NCBI GenBank assembly: GCA_016342495.1
Contig: JAEIOG010000002.1
Coordinates: 1 to 64,000 of the forward strand
Reading direction: 5' to 3'
Length of the DNA: 64,000 nucleotides
DNA from: Phycisphaerae bacterium
GTDB taxonomy: Bacteria; Planctomycetota; Phycisphaerae; Sedimentisphaerales; SM23-30
Positions 10,061 through 19,044 of the stretch are shown piece after piece (within the stretch, counting starts at the first letter, position 1; every line of letters starts with the position of its first letter). Both the position numbers and the translations under genes were made by a program. Under the pieces are notes generated by a model. It searched no databases. It worked only from the letters and a program-made list of their open reading frames with translations, and had not been told where the DNA came from.

Positions 10061-10378
10061 CTATTTCTGGCCCCCGCCGAGCGAACGTATGGTTTCGGCG
10101 ACATCCCCGATCTGCATAATTTTCAAACCGAAATTTTCCCCTATTTTCACCGGTTGCCCCAAACCGATAGTGCGATTATTGGCCATCAAATCGATATGCT
10201 GATAGGCATCTTTGTCAAACTGGATAATACTACCGATATTAAGCATCAAAACATTTTGCATAGTCATTTTTTTTTCAGCAACCTTAACAATAACTGGTAC
10301 TTCCATTTTTAAGATACGGTCAATATGGCCATGCCCGGCTTCGCCTTGCTGTTGTTCATTTTCATTTTCTTCTGCCAT
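10061..10378 (-). CDS. fliN: FliN/SpoA-family motor-switch protein
   Basis: 105 residues with the SpoA (C-ring) fold of FliN: ILKMEVPVIVKVAEKKMTMQ, LNIGSIIQFDKDAYQHIDLM, ANNRTIGLGQPVKIGENFGLKI. An acidic, Gln-rich N-terminal tail of about 18 residues precedes it, as is common in FliN. FliN forms part of the flagellar switch that binds phospho-CheY; the same fold occurs in type III secretion (SctQ). No other flagellar or secretion gene lies in the window, although a CheY-like regulator is divergently placed 308 bp away. AGGG precedes the ATG. Confidence 0.85.
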   Translation of the reverse strand: MAEENENEQQQGEAGHGHIDRILKMEVPVIVKVAEKKMTMQNVLMLNIGSIIQFDKDAYQHIDLMANNRTIGLGQPVKIGENFGLKIMQIGDVAETIRSLGGGQK

Positions 10379-10571
10379 AAAACACCCTGTTAAAATTGTT
10401 CTTCTTCTGATTAAAAAATATGATGCCAGCTTTTTCGCTCCAGCATGCCTAAAATCTAGTTACATTATATCTATCGACGTTAAGATTGGCAAGCTGTATA
10501 ATTTGTGTGCTTTTGTCTTTTGTTATAAACACTTTTTTACCAATTCGGCCATGGTAGGCCCTGAACAACCC

Positions 10572-10600
10572 TTGACACAACCCTCTTTTATAGATATTAT
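10572..10600 (+). promoter_or_regulatory. Sigma-70 promoter of the CheY-like gene
   Basis: TTGACA (10572-10577), 17-bp spacer, TATTAT (10595-10600). The predicted start near 10,607 gives an 80-nt leader before the ATG at 10,687. It lies within the 308-bp divergent gap between fliN and the regulator; nothing else recognisable is in the gap. Confidence 0.7.
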
Positions 10601-10686
10601 TAGGATTGAATTTGAAATAGCAAACCATGGGAGATGAAGACAAGCTGCACACCGCGGCATAAAAAACCAAAACATGAGGTATTATT

Positions 10687-11091
10687 ATGGCTGAGTTTGA
10701 AGGAAAAGATATTTTACTGATCGATGACGACAATGATATTATTGTCACCATATCAGCTGCCCTGGAAGAATTGGGCGTTAGCATTCGTCATGCCGGCAAT
10801 GGCAACAAAGCCGTCGATATGGTTAAAGAAAAGACTCCGGATTTATTAATCCTTGACCAGATGCTACCGGGCCGCAGCGGTTTTCTAGTTCTGGAAAAAA
10901 TTAAACAATTGAGGATGGAAACCGGCAAGCCTCCTGTCATTATGATTACAGCTAATCCTGGCGCTCGCCACAAAGCTTATGCTGAAACTTTAGGTGTCAA
11001 CTGTTATATCAACAAGCCATTTAGAATGGATAGACTGTTGACTGCAACTAAAGAATTGCTAAGTGCCACCCCCCCAAAAAACAAAGAGTAA
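10687..11091 (+). CDS. Single-domain response regulator (CheY-like receiver)
   Basis: 134 residues made of one receiver domain and a short tail. The acidic pocket is DDD at residues 13-15, the phospho-acceptor is Asp57 in LLILDQMLPG, the switch Thr is in VIMITAN and the conserved Lys is in INKPF. There is no output domain, so it signals by protein contact, for example with the motor switch, or works in a phosphorelay. The divergent FliN gene makes a chemotaxis role plausible, but this is inference. No histidine kinase is adjacent. Confidence 0.9.
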   Translation: MAEFEGKDILLIDDDNDIIVTISAALEELGVSIRHAGNGNKAVDMVKEKTPDLLILDQMLPGRSGFLVLEKIKQLRMETGKPPVIMITANPGARHKAYAETLGVNCYINKPFRMDRLLTATKELLSATPPKNKE

Positions 11092-11140
11092 AAAAAGACC
11101 CGCTGACATCCTGGCAACGGGCCTGTATATGAATTTTTAT

Positions 11141-11170
11141 AACCCCAGCTTTATGTTGGGGTTTCTCTTT
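11141..11170 (+). terminator. Terminator after the CheY-like gene
   Basis: AACCCC (11141-11146) pairs with GGGGTT (11158-11163), followed by TTCTCTTTTT. It lies 50 bp after the regulator stop and just before the end of the convergent DUF481 gene. Confidence 0.7.
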
Positions 11171-12193
11171 TTAAAACTTGAAGCCTATATTTGAGAAGTA
11201 ATAAGTATCAAGCTTTTCAACATTATCAGATGCCTGAGAATTATAATCGTGTTTTACACCAATCTTAAAATAAATACTCTGGCTTTCATTCAAATACATT
11301 AAAAATGCAGTGTCAGCAGTTATTCGATATTGCTGAAAATCATCTAATACCGGACGGTAAATCGTCAACTGCTGGAAATCAACGCTTGAATTAATTTTAT
11401 AACGCAGGTCTGATTCCAGAGAAGCAATCGGGGACGATTCTGCGGCTTGCTGATATTCTTTCATTCTTTGATAACCAAAGCCAAACCTGTTTTCATATTT
11501 AACATGATCAGTTTCGACCCAACGCATTCCCACACCCGCTGTCAGCGTTGCCAGATAATCAATTTCTTCTACCGGGTCAATTTCAAAATCGACGGCACCA
11601 TAATATGAAAATCTTTTAGAAACTTTGCGGCCGACGCGACCACCAGCTTTCTTTTCATCATCGGTAGTTGTGCTTACACCATTATTCGTCTGTCGGCCAT
11701 AGCGACTGTTAAAATAAGCAGCATATATCCAGTTGGGGTTTTCAGCTTCAAATTTGAAATCAGTGGTGAAACTGGTTTTTTCAGTATTGCCTTCACGCAA
11801 TGCCATACCAAAATCTCCCTGAAAACTTTTTACAAATTTATAAGGGTCGCGGCAATGTTCACCGAAATCTTTGATATCGCCAGCTTTGACGACCTTGGAG
11901 CTGCCACCAGTAATAACCGTAACAACATCATCATCAATCTTAAGTTTGCGTTCGACTGATTTCTCTTCATCGACTAAAATCATGGGCAAAGCATTTTCAG
12001 TTTCCAGTTTGGCAATCTTAGCGATGTCAACCTTCAATGTACCCAAAGTATCAGATTTGAACATCAACTTGCCGCCTTTGATGCCAACAGTGGTTCCATT
12101 GACCACATCGCCATCTTTCATAATCAGCTGATCGGCAAAAGCACCCGAAGTCAGCAACAATACCAGTAAAAACATATCTATTACTTTTTTCAT
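11171..12193 (-). CDS. DUF481 (YdiY-like) outer-membrane protein
   Basis: 340 residues with a cleavable signal peptide (MKKVIDMFLLVLLLTSGAFA). The first part carries two short SH3-like/DUF-type segments (ADQLIMKDGDVVNGTTVGI...) often found in planctomycete DUF481 proteins. The rest (about residues 115-340) alternates in beta-strands typical of an outer-membrane barrel (FQGDFGMALREGNTEKTSFT, NWIYAAYFNSRYGRQ, GVGMRWVETDHVKYENRFGFGY) and ends in aromatic YYFSNIGFKF, a good barrel-insertion signal. The function of the family is unknown; E. coli YdiY is acid-induced. AAGGA precedes the start. Confidence 0.88.
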   Translation of the reverse strand: MKKVIDMFLLVLLLTSGAFADQLIMKDGDVVNGTTVGIKGGKLMFKSDTLGTLKVDIAKIAKLETENALPMILVDEEKSVERKLKIDDDVVTVITGGSSKVVKAGDIKDFGEHCRDPYKFVKSFQGDFGMALREGNTEKTSFTTDFKFEAENPNWIYAAYFNSRYGRQTNNGVSTTTDDEKKAGGRVGRKVSKRFSYYGAVDFEIDPVEEIDYLATLTAGVGMRWVETDHVKYENRFGFGYQRMKEYQQAAESSPIASLESDLRYKINSSVDFQQLTIYRPVLDDFQQYRITADTAFLMYLNESQSIYFKIGVKHDYNSQASDNVEKLDTYYFSNIGFKF

Positions 12194-12381
12194 AAGTATA
12201 TCCTTAAAACAGATTCATAATATTTGCATTCACATTCATGATTTTCTGCAAGTTTCCAATGATTGTCAATACAAAACTCGCTAAATTGCCAACTGTCCGA
12301 TAATATCGCCCATTCAGGCTTGCTCAATTATATTCAACCAAAAATATTTTTTTCAACTCAATAAAAAAAAAAATCTCAGCC

Positions 12382-12942
12382 TCAATCCTGGCCAAATTTC
12401 GGATAATACTCACTCAGTCGGCATATCGCCATCGCCAATGCTTCCACGCTTTCTTTGGTGCAATACACTGGTCCATCATTGTAATCACCACCAATACAGG
12501 GCACCCCAATAAAACAACAAAACCTGCAAAGCTGTGAATAAATATCGGTCTCATCAAAACAGGAAACCGGATCCGGACAGTCTTCATAAAGATCATAACT
12601 CAGATCGCCAAGTGCCTCTGTCAAAAACCTTTGCATTTTCTCATCTTTGCATTTTTCAATCACCAGGTCTTTTTCAGTAGGAGTAGCTGTAACATCAACC
12701 ACCAACACCACATCATCTTCATTTAATGTACTTAAAACTTCACACGCACCGGCCATATCAACTTCTTCATCATAAGTTAATTCAATGCGGGTATGTTCAT
12801 TATTAAGTTGGCCAGAAAAATATGCTTTCATTACCGCATAAACCCCAACAAAATTATCCAGATGTCCTTTATAACAATCGCCCTCGTGCGATAATGAGTG
12901 AAATTCAAAACCCGTATCTGCATGGCAAGAAATAACTAACAT
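12382..12942 (-). CDS. Small M20/M28/M42-like zinc exopeptidase homologue
   Basis: 186 residues, shorter than usual (300 or more). The metal-site pattern of the co-catalytic zinc exopeptidases is recognisable: H7-A-D9 in ISCHAD, the bridging Asp29 in GHLDN, the general base and ligand Glu59-Glu60 in YDEEVDMAG, and Asp83 in VVDVT. The last ligand is normally a His near the C terminus; the equivalent place here reads PVYCTKESVEAL, with Cys161. It lacks the lid/dimerisation domain of M20/M42 enzymes. It could be a minimal peptidase or deacylase, or a binding protein. AGGAAAG lies 6 bases before the ATG. It is upstream of DUF481 on the same strand with a 188-bp gap. Confidence 0.65.
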   Translation of the reverse strand: MLVISCHADTGFEFHSLSHEGDCYKGHLDNFVGVYAVMKAYFSGQLNNEHTRIELTYDEEVDMAGACEVLSTLNEDDVVLVVDVTATPTEKDLVIEKCKDEKMQRFLTEALGDLSYDLYEDCPDPVSCFDETDIYSQLCRFCCFIGVPCIGGDYNDGPVYCTKESVEALAMAICRLSEYYPKFGQD

Positions 12943-13310
12943 AAAATACTTTCCTAATAAAAATTATAATTCCAGAAGAACATGGCCTGTTTTATTCTCA
13001 ATATAAACCACGAGCACGAGGCTGGAAGGGATAGATTTATTTTTACTTAACATATAAAGGATTCAATGACAAAGAACGACACTTAGACATATTACAAACC
13101 AATTCTCATTTGACGATAACCATCCTTCCCCACAAATATTGCACATAAGCCAATTATTTTCAATAGAAGTTACTAAAGTTACCACATCTGGTCTGACAAA
13201 CTCTAAATCAATTTTTCCCCGAGCACGCGGCACAGAATTGCCTGTATCACGGGCAGTAGAACCAAAACATAAACTCCTACAATCTATACCGAATCCAAGC
13301 CCTTAAAGCA
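12943..13310. other. Gene-free stretch
   Basis: 368 bp without a supportable ORF. It contains the upstream region of the metallopeptidase-like gene (leftward promoter expected) and otherwise AT-rich sequence. No repeat family from the rest of the window is obvious in it. Confidence 0.5.
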
Positions 13311-13703
13311 TCAATCATATTTCTGTAGCTCTGCAAACATAAATTCTTTATCCTGAGCTGTTGGTTTGTGTTTGGAAAAGTCAATTTCAGCAAATCTATC
13401 AGAAAAATATGTCTTCAAACCAGCCCAACCCGCTAATTGTAAAACCCTATTCTTTTCACAAGCTAGTTCCAAAAGTACTGGCAAAGCAAATTCAATATCA
13501 TGCCCCCTTTTGGCCAATTCTTTTAAAACAGAATTACACTTCATTTTATTCTTTTGAATTATTTCACGTAATTCTTCAGAAGATTTTTCAGGTATTTTTT
13601 TTATATCTCTCAAAAATTTGCCTGCAATAATAAAATGCAATATTGGCCAGCCTAGAGCCAAAGTAAAACCCAGTATTTTAAGCACAGTCCAGCAATTTTC
13701 CAT
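13311..13703 (-). CDS. Small membrane-anchored protein, HEAT-like
   Basis: About 130 residues from ATG at 13,703 (TGAGG 6 bases upstream; the longer frame to 13,751 has no such site and runs into a repeat). One N-terminal membrane helix (LKILGFTLALGWPILHFIIAG) is followed by a helical soluble part with a HEAT-like pattern (FALPVLLELACEKNRVLQLAGWAGL). Not recognised. A palindromic repeat (GTTAAC type) lies just upstream. The same arrangement is seen at the small gene at 23,456, whose sequence has a loosely similar helical pattern. Confidence 0.5.
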   Translation of the reverse strand: MENCWTVLKILGFTLALGWPILHFIIAGKFLRDIKKIPEKSSEELREIIQKNKMKCNSVLKELAKRGHDIEFALPVLLELACEKNRVLQLAGWAGLKTYFSDRFAEIDFSKHKPTAQDKEFMFAELQKYD

Positions 13704-13754
13704 ACAAAACCTCAAGCTCCTCATTAGACACATAACACTGCAATTGACCACAAA

Positions 13755-13797
13755 GTACTGTCGGGCGGGTGGTAACGATTAACTTGTTAACCGATGG
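13755..13797 (-). repeat. GTTAAC palindromic repeat, copy 1
   Basis: Core GGTTAAC-AA-GTTAACC-type palindrome (here partly mutated: TAACGATTAACTTGTTAACCG) with a GC-rich flank reading CCACCCGCCCGA on the minus strand. It is related to copies at 23,751-23,786, 29,035-29,093 and 29,543-29,600. Confidence 0.6.
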
Positions 13798-13949
13798 TTA
13801 AATGCTACAAAAAACATTACAACGATAGCCATCCATCACGACCAATATTAATGGAATCATTTTTTAATTCTTCCAAAATTAAAAATCTATTCTAACCCAA
13901 CCCAACATCTCAATCAAATAAAAAACCACCCACCAGCCAGAGCCCTGAT

Positions 13950-14044
13950 AAAATCAACATGAGCAAAGCGAACTCCACAACCCAGCCCGTAACTAACCCC
14001 AACCAATCGCCGGCAGTATATCCAACCAGTCCAAACACAAACCA
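13950..14044 (-). repeat. Dispersed AT/CA-rich repeat (family E), copy 1
   Basis: Contains ATGAGCAAAGCGAAnnCCACAACCCAGCCC and the following CTAACnCCnACCAATC words shared with copies at 22,930, 23,046, 25,025, 28,832 and 29,321. It is non-coding, in the 397-bp gap between rho and the small membrane protein gene. The sequence between this copy and repeat copy 13,755 holds nothing recognisable. Confidence 0.5.
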
Positions 14045-14078
14045 ACAAAAAAGGCATAGCCTTTTATTGCTATGCCTT
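14045..14078 (-). terminator. Terminator of rho
   Basis: AAGGCATAGC (14051-14060) pairs perfectly with GCTATGCCTT (14069-14078). On the minus strand it is followed by TTTTTTG. It lies 22 bp after the rho stop. Confidence 0.9.
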
Positions 14079-14100
14079 GGATTCTCAAAATATATTTTCT

Positions 14101-15666
14101 TTAATTCAGATTCATCGTCATCAAAAATTCCGCATTGGATTGAACTTTCCTTAAACGGTTTTTCAAAAGCTCGACACTTTCGACCGGGTTCATATCGCTT
14201 AATACCCGACGCAAGCGATAAACCAGTTCCAGTTCCTTCGGATCCATCAGCAACTCTTCACGACGTGTGCCACTGCGACCAATATCAATTGCTGGCCAGG
14301 TGCGACGTTCGACCAGACGACGATCAAGATGCAATTCCATATTACCGGTACCTTTGAACTCTTCAAAAATAACTTCGTCCATCTTTGAACCAGTATCAAC
14401 CAGTGCGGTAGCAAGAATTGTCAGCGAGCCGCCTTCTTCAATATTACGGGCAGCACCAAAGAATTTCTTAGGTTTCTGCAAAGCATTTGCATCAACACCA
14501 CCGGTTAGAATCTTACCGGAATGAGGAATTTCAGTATTATACGCACGAGCCAGACGAGTAATCGAATCCAGCAAAATCACAACATCCTGGCCATATTCAA
14601 CCTGGCGTTTGGCTTTTTCGATAACCATTTCAGCAACCTGTACATGACGGGATGCAGGTTCATCAAAACAGCTGGAGATAACTTCAACTTCTTTGCCAGT
14701 GGCCCGCTGCATTTCTGTCACTTCTTCAGGACGTTCATCAATCAGCAAAACAATAAGTTGTACTTCTGGATGATTTATACTGATAGCATTAGCGATCTTC
14801 TGCAGCAGAATAGTTTTACCGGTTCTAGGCGGAGCAACGATAAGACCACGTTGGCCTTTACCGATTGGAGTTGCGATATCAACAATACGCATGCTGATTT
14901 CTTCCGGGTTTGTCTCCAAAACCAGTCTTTCATTGGGATGCAAAGGGGTAAGATCTTCAAAAACAGTTTTCTCTGTTAGAGCTTCTGGATCTTCATAATT
15001 GACCGCCTCAACTCGCAATAAAGCAAAATATTTTTCCGATTCCTTTGGCGGACGAATCTGACCTGCTACAATATTACCATTTCGCAATCCAAATCGACGA
15101 ATCTGACTGGGCGAAACATAAATATCATCCGGGCAGGGAATATAGTTATAATCCGGAGTCCGCAAAAAACCATAGCCATCTGGCAATAGCTCCAAAACAC
15201 CTTCGCCATACATCAAACCATTACGGCGAATTCGCTCGCGGACAATTTTAAAGGTCAAATCCTGTTTCTTCAAACCAGTATATTCGTTTAGGCCTTCTTC
15301 TTTGGCCATCGCCCGAAGTTCTTCAACGCTCATTTTCTGCAAATCAGTAATATGCAGATTGCCACGTTTGATTTCTTCGTATTTGGCATGGGTCTCTTCA
15401 TCGAAAACATTAACGATGGTATGACTTGAAGATTCTTCCTGAGCCTTTTTGTCATTGGATTTCCCGTTTGTACCATTGCCTTCTTTGACTTGAGACTTCG
15501 AAGCGGCTTTAGCTACCTTGGGCTTGCGACCTCTTTTTTGTTTTTTGTCAGTCACGGCTGATTCCTCCGCTTGCTCTTTGGTATTTCCGTCAACATCTTT
15601 AGCTACCTCTTTAGCAACTTTTTGTGTCTTCTTTTTTGTACTTCTTTTGATAGTGGCCTTAGCCAT
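14101..15666 (-). CDS. rho: Transcription termination factor Rho
   Basis: 521 residues, about 100 longer than E. coli Rho. The extra part is an N-terminal Lys/Ala-rich, low-complexity extension (residues 1-95: [31 protein letters not shown]), typical of high-GC Gram-positive and planctomycete Rho and likely an extra RNA contact. Then come the Rho_N helical domain ([20 protein letters not shown]), the RNA-binding cold-shock-like domain ([20 protein letters not shown]) and the RecA-type motor with Walker [21 protein letters not shown], and the Q/R-loop segment [20 protein letters not shown]. Hexameric RNA/DNA helicase that ends transcription. The start is followed immediately by the basic tail. 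Confidence 0.97.
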   Translation of the reverse strand: MAKATIKRSTKKKTQKVAKEVAKDVDGNTKEQAEESAVTDKKQKRGRKPKVAKAASKSQVKEGNGTNGKSNDKKAQEESSSHTIVNVFDEETHAKYEEIKRGNLHITDLQKMSVEELRAMAKEEGLNEYTGLKKQDLTFKIVRERIRRNGLMYGEGVLELLPDGYGFLRTPDYNYIPCPDDIYVSPSQIRRFGLRNGNIVAGQIRPPKESEKYFALLRVEAVNYEDPEALTEKTVFEDLTPLHPNERLVLETNPEEISMRIVDIATPIGKGQRGLIVAPPRTGKTILLQKIANAISINHPEVQLIVLLIDERPEEVTEMQRATGKEVEVISSCFDEPASRHVQVAEMVIEKAKRQVEYGQDVVILLDSITRLARAYNTEIPHSGKILTGGVDANALQKPKKFFGAARNIEEGGSLTILATALVDTGSKMDEVIFEEFKGTGNMELHLDRRLVERRTWPAIDIGRSGTRREELLMDPKELELVYRLRRVLSDMNPVESVELLKNRLRKVQSNAEFLMTMNLN

Positions 15667-16000
15667 CTAAAACTCCTGTTAATTAAAAGCTAATCTGAAT
15701 TATTTCAAATTATCTGTAAAACACCAATATATAATGACTTATGTCATATATATGGATATTGCCATTTGCAATAATCATCTAAGCCAGGAGGTTATTCGTC
15801 GGAAATAGTTTTGGAAAACTTTTAACTGATGAGAAAACACCTTTTTTTGAGACTGAGCCCAAAATCTTTGGCTTTTGCGTGCCGATGGCGTAAAACAATA
15901 ATATGTAAGTGATGACAGCTTCAGTATTTATACTTCACAATCGAAAGTTTTAATACATTTACTTTCCCCAGACTAAGGTCACTGTGCAATAACCTAATGG
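15667..16000. other. Leader/intergenic region between coaE and rho
   Basis: 334 bp. It is the upstream region of rho on the minus strand, where a long, often autoregulated rho leader would be expected. I see no convincing promoter, hairpin or ORF. Confidence 0.4.
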
Positions 16001-16633
16001 CTATTCGCTTGCTGTGCTTGATATTATTCGGGAAAAAACACTAGCGACCTGTTGTGCTGTATCGGTGATACCGGAACTGTTGTTGACAATATAATCGGAC
16101 ATTTTGGCCTTCATGTCCAGTGGAATCTGACAATTTTCCACGTTTTTTATTCTTTTTTTATCCCAATTGCGATTTTTTATCAATCTTTCGTGCCGAATTG
16201 ACTCTTCCACCTCCACAAAAACCAGAAAATCGCATAAATGCCCTTGCTCAGCTTCCAATAATACCGGGGCATCTAATATTATCGCCTTAACATCAACTTC
16301 AGCCGAAATCAATGCAATTTGATTCCTAACTTCCTTAAATATCAGAGGATATAGATAATTCGTCAGTTTTTTCAGCTTCGCCTGGTCCCCAAAGACAATC
16401 TGAGCTATCGCCCCGCGATCCAACTGACCATCACTTACAATACCCCCACCCCACCAACTGACCAGAACTTCCACTATTTCCGGCCAGGTCAATATCTGAT
16501 GATTAATCCGGTCGGCATCTATCGACTCACAGCCCAGCTTGACAAATTCCGCCGCAACCGAACTCTTACCAGCCCCAACACCACCTAACAGCCCAATCAC
16601 CGGCTTACTATGTTTACCATTTGTCTTTGTCAT
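16001..16633 (-). CDS. coaE: Dephospho-CoA kinase
   Basis: 210 residues, normal length. It phosphorylates the 3'-OH of dephospho-CoA in the last step of coenzyme A synthesis. P-loop GGVGAGKS at residues 17-24, the family motif DADRINHQ (Asp at the active site), and the lid segment RLIKNRNWDKKRIKN. A short hydrophilic N-terminal extension (about 10 residues) precedes the usual start; an internal start cannot be excluded. GGAG lies about 12 bases before the ATG. It is the next gene upstream of rho on the same strand, but 334 bp away. Confidence 0.92.
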   Translation of the reverse strand: MTKTNGKHSKPVIGLLGGVGAGKSSVAAEFVKLGCESIDADRINHQILTWPEIVEVLVSWWGGGIVSDGQLDRGAIAQIVFGDQAKLKKLTNYLYPLIFKEVRNQIALISAEVDVKAIILDAPVLLEAEQGHLCDFLVFVEVEESIRHERLIKNRNWDKKRIKNVENCQIPLDMKAKMSDYIVNNSSGITDTAQQVASVFSRIISSTASE

Positions 16634-16662
16634 AAAAATTCATAACTCCATACCATATTCAA

Positions 16663-16693
16663 GGTAGGATGGGCTATGCCCATGCTGTTCAAA
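16663..16693 (+). repeat. GGTAGGATGGGC palindromic repeat (family A), copy 1
   Basis: GGTAGGATGGGC-TAT-GCCCATGCTG followed by TTCAAA. The core ATGGGC/GCCCAT is a small hairpin. Other copies are at 17,118, 21,625, 22,887 and 63,113. Confidence 0.75.
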
Positions 16694-16846
16694 TTCCTCA
16701 TATTCCATATTAACATTAAAATCTATTTTAGCTATTTAAATTCTATTGTACCAGCCACACACAGCCGCTACCGGGCTTAAAAATCTACATTATATTTAAC
16801 TATCTCATCAAGTTCATAGTCAAGATTGAAAAGTAAACATATACAT

Positions 16847-17071
16847 TTACCATTCATTCCTAACCCCCCCCATCATGCCATCAGTTAAAGTAATAGCGTA
16901 TGTCGTTGAATAACCGCGAACAGGATCATTATATCTTTTCCCTGAAATCACAGATTCACTTGTTGGCTCTCCTAATGTGATTGTACTTAAATATGGATAA
17001 AAGGGGATAACCGCCGTTTCTTCATTATTTTTTGTCAGATACCCATGCCATGCTGAACCCTGTAGAGACAA
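16847..17071 (-). pseudogene. Possible gene fragment between repeats
   Basis: A 74-codon open frame whose first codons lie inside a palindromic repeat (17,065-17,086 is just outside). The unique part reads ...YLSTITLGEPTSESVISGKR... and ends GMMGGVRNEW. Not recognised. No ribosome site. It could be the 3' remnant of a gene truncated by repeat insertion, or chance. Confidence 0.2.
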
Positions 17072-17146
17072 GGCATGCCTTGTCTCATTCCTACCCAGGT
17101 GCCGAATCCAGCCCAGTCCGATGGGCTATGCCCATGCTGATTAAAA
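17061..17146. repeat. Palindrome B copy 1 followed by family A copy 2
   Basis: 17,065-17,086 is a perfect 22-bp palindrome (GAGACAAGGCA plus its reverse complement) preceded by TGTA. The same sequence recurs at 21,516-21,537. 17,118-17,146 is a family A element (GATGGGCTATGCCCATGCTG, then ATTAAAA). A family E fragment (GAGCTCAGCGAATACCACGA) follows to about 17,215. The remainder of the 795-bp gap 16,634-17,428 holds no supportable gene. Confidence 0.75.
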
Positions 17147-17288
17147 CAGCAATGAGCTCAGCGAATACCACGACCAACCCATCGACCAGTACCCAAGCCA
17201 CAATAAAAACCAATTGCATCAAAGCAGGCTCTGCCAGCTAAAAAAAATCCCCAACCATCTACGCGCACCTGCAGTCTAAATAAAATTA

Positions 17289-17315
17289 AACCCCGTCGCC
17301 CAGCAACATCGGGGT
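17289..17315 (-). terminator. Possible terminator of the FKBP gene
   Basis: On the minus strand ACCCCG and CGGGGT pair around a 14-nt loop, followed by TTAATTTTATTTA. It is 114 bp beyond the FKBP stop. The loop contains the GTCGCCCAGC word also found in the duplicated tails at 25.1 and 25.6 kb. Confidence 0.4.
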
Positions 17316-17428
17316 CTAATTCACTTTTACCATTACATTTAAATTAAGGGAATCTCTAATAATTGCTTTCATCAGCGAGAGCGAAAAAAGATTCGCTCAC
17401 AGTAGAAATCCAATTTTTAGAGTTTGCC

Positions 17429-17857
17429 TTAGGCTATCTCGACCATTTCTATCTCAAAGGTCAGATCCTCACCGGCCAATTCATGGTTAGCATCAAGAGT
17501 GATGGCTTCTTCAGCAATTTTAGTAATTGTTACAACTACCATCTGACCACCAGGCTGAGGCATTTGCAGTTTCATACCCAACTCCAATTGCATATCTTCT
17601 GGAAAACGGTCCCGCGGAGCTTCTAAAGTTAGCTCATCACGTTTTTCCCCATAAGCCTCTGCCGCTGGAATTGTTATTGTCTTTTTATCGCCTACAGCCA
17701 TACCTTCAACTGCCTTATCAAAACCAGGAATCATTTGCCCAGCGGCAACTTTGAATTCCAAAGGGTCCCGCCCATGGGAACAATCAAATTCATTGCCATC
17801 TTTTAAGGTGCCGCGGTAATGTACTTTTACGGTATCGCCTTGTTTAACCTGAGTCAT
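17429..17857 (-). CDS. FKBP-type peptidyl-prolyl isomerase (SlyD-like)
   Basis: 142 residues. FKBP fold split by an insert-in-flap domain as in SlyD: QGDTVKVHYRGTLKDGNEFD, then PLEFKVAAGQMIPGFDKAVEGM, the chaperone insert around residues 70-120 (AEAYGEKRDELTLEAPRDRF) and the closing LDANHELAGEDLTFEIEMVEI. It lacks SlyD's His-rich metal-binding tail. Cytoplasmic folding helper; no signal peptide. The start ATG is followed directly by the domain. Single gene. Confidence 0.93.
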   Translation of the reverse strand: MTQVKQGDTVKVHYRGTLKDGNEFDCSHGRDPLEFKVAAGQMIPGFDKAVEGMAVGDKKTITIPAAEAYGEKRDELTLEAPRDRFPEDMQLELGMKLQMPQPGGQMVVVTITKIAEEAITLDANHELAGEDLTFEIEMVEIA

Positions 17858-18095
17858 TTTACTTACTTTCTGTGAGATAGTTATTGTTTGGCTCCTTACT
17901 TACAGGATTTCGCCGACAATTATAACAAAATATCTCCCATACCGAAACAATAATCAATCCCAATATTGGGCCTACCCTTTCCCGACAACTATTACTCCAT
18001 ATTTACATGAATTAGTTTGAGAACTATCGAATCTAACGCTATCATCTGTTATTGCAATTCAGCAAATATATATCCAGCTTAAAATGGAGACTATT

Positions 18096-19007
18096 ATGAA
18101 AAATTTCACTTCCATCGCCTTATTGCTCTTATGCACTCTGACCGCAGGTTGCCAGAATAATCATCGAGCCGCCCTCAACCATGAAATCCAAATGCATGGC
18201 TTGCTTGCCGAAGGTGCAACCGTACAGGAACTCGCAAGCGATTTCAATTTCACCGAAGGCCCTGCCGCCGACACCCAGGGCAATGTCTACTTCACCGATA
18301 TCCCCAATAATCGCATCCACAAATTCTCCATAGATAATAAACTTTCCTTATTCAAGGATGACACCGGCGGGGCTAATGGCCTGTATTTCGATAAAAATGG
18401 CAATTTATTGGCCTGTGCTGGCGGCGCTGGCAAACTCGTCCGATTTGATCTCCATACCAAAATGACCGAAACTCTAGCCGACAAATTCAACAATAAATCC
18501 TTCAATAGCCCCAATGATCTCTGGCCCGACCATAAAGGTGGCATTTATTTCACCGACCCACGCTATGGCCGCGACCGAAATCTGCCCCAGGACGGCGAAC
18601 ACGTCTATTATCTTCCACCCGATGGCAAAAACATAATTCGCGTAGTCAACGATATGGTCCGCCCTAATGGCCTGATCGGCACTCCCGATGGCAATATCCT
18701 CTATATCACCGATAACGGTGCTGGCAAAACATGGAAATACCACATCAATAGCGATGGCTCTTTGACAGACAAAACCCTTTTTGCCGAAGTTGGCAGCGAT
18801 GGTATGACCATCGACATTCTCGGCAACGTTTACCTTACTACAAATTCTATCGAAGTTTATCAACCTTCAGGCCAGAAACTTACTAATATCCCCATCCCCC
18901 AGCGACCCACAAATGTCACTTTTGGCGGCAAAAATAACGACACCCTGTTTATCACCGCCAGAAAATCGCTATATGCCATCAAGCTCAGGGTAACCGGAGC
19001 TGAATAA
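18096..19007 (+). CDS. SMP-30/gluconolactonase-family lipoprotein
   Basis: 303 residues from ATG 18,096 (GGAG 6 bases before it; an in-frame ATG at 18,084 has no such site). Lipoprotein signal LLLLCTLTAGC, lipid Cys at about residue 19. The rest is a six-bladed beta-propeller of the SMP-30 family: FNFTEGPAADTQGNVYFTD (metal-ligand Glu), NSPNDLWPDHKGGIYFTDPRYG, VRPNGLIGTPDGNILYITDN, GSDGMTIDILGNVYLT. The metal residues Glu, Asn and Asp of lactonases are in place. Probably a cell-surface sugar lactonase. It is followed by a NIPSNAP gene 37 bp downstream, likely the same operon. Confidence 0.9.
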   Translation: MKNFTSIALLLLCTLTAGCQNNHRAALNHEIQMHGLLAEGATVQELASDFNFTEGPAADTQGNVYFTDIPNNRIHKFSIDNKLSLFKDDTGGANGLYFDKNGNLLACAGGAGKLVRFDLHTKMTETLADKFNNKSFNSPNDLWPDHKGGIYFTDPRYGRDRNLPQDGEHVYYLPPDGKNIIRVVNDMVRPNGLIGTPDGNILYITDNGAGKTWKYHINSDGSLTDKTLFAEVGSDGMTIDILGNVYLTTNSIEVYQPSGQKLTNIPIPQRPTNVTFGGKNNDTLFITARKSLYAIKLRVTGAE

Positions 19008-19044
19008 TTTATATAATGCAATTAATAAATAAAGGAGCATTTTC

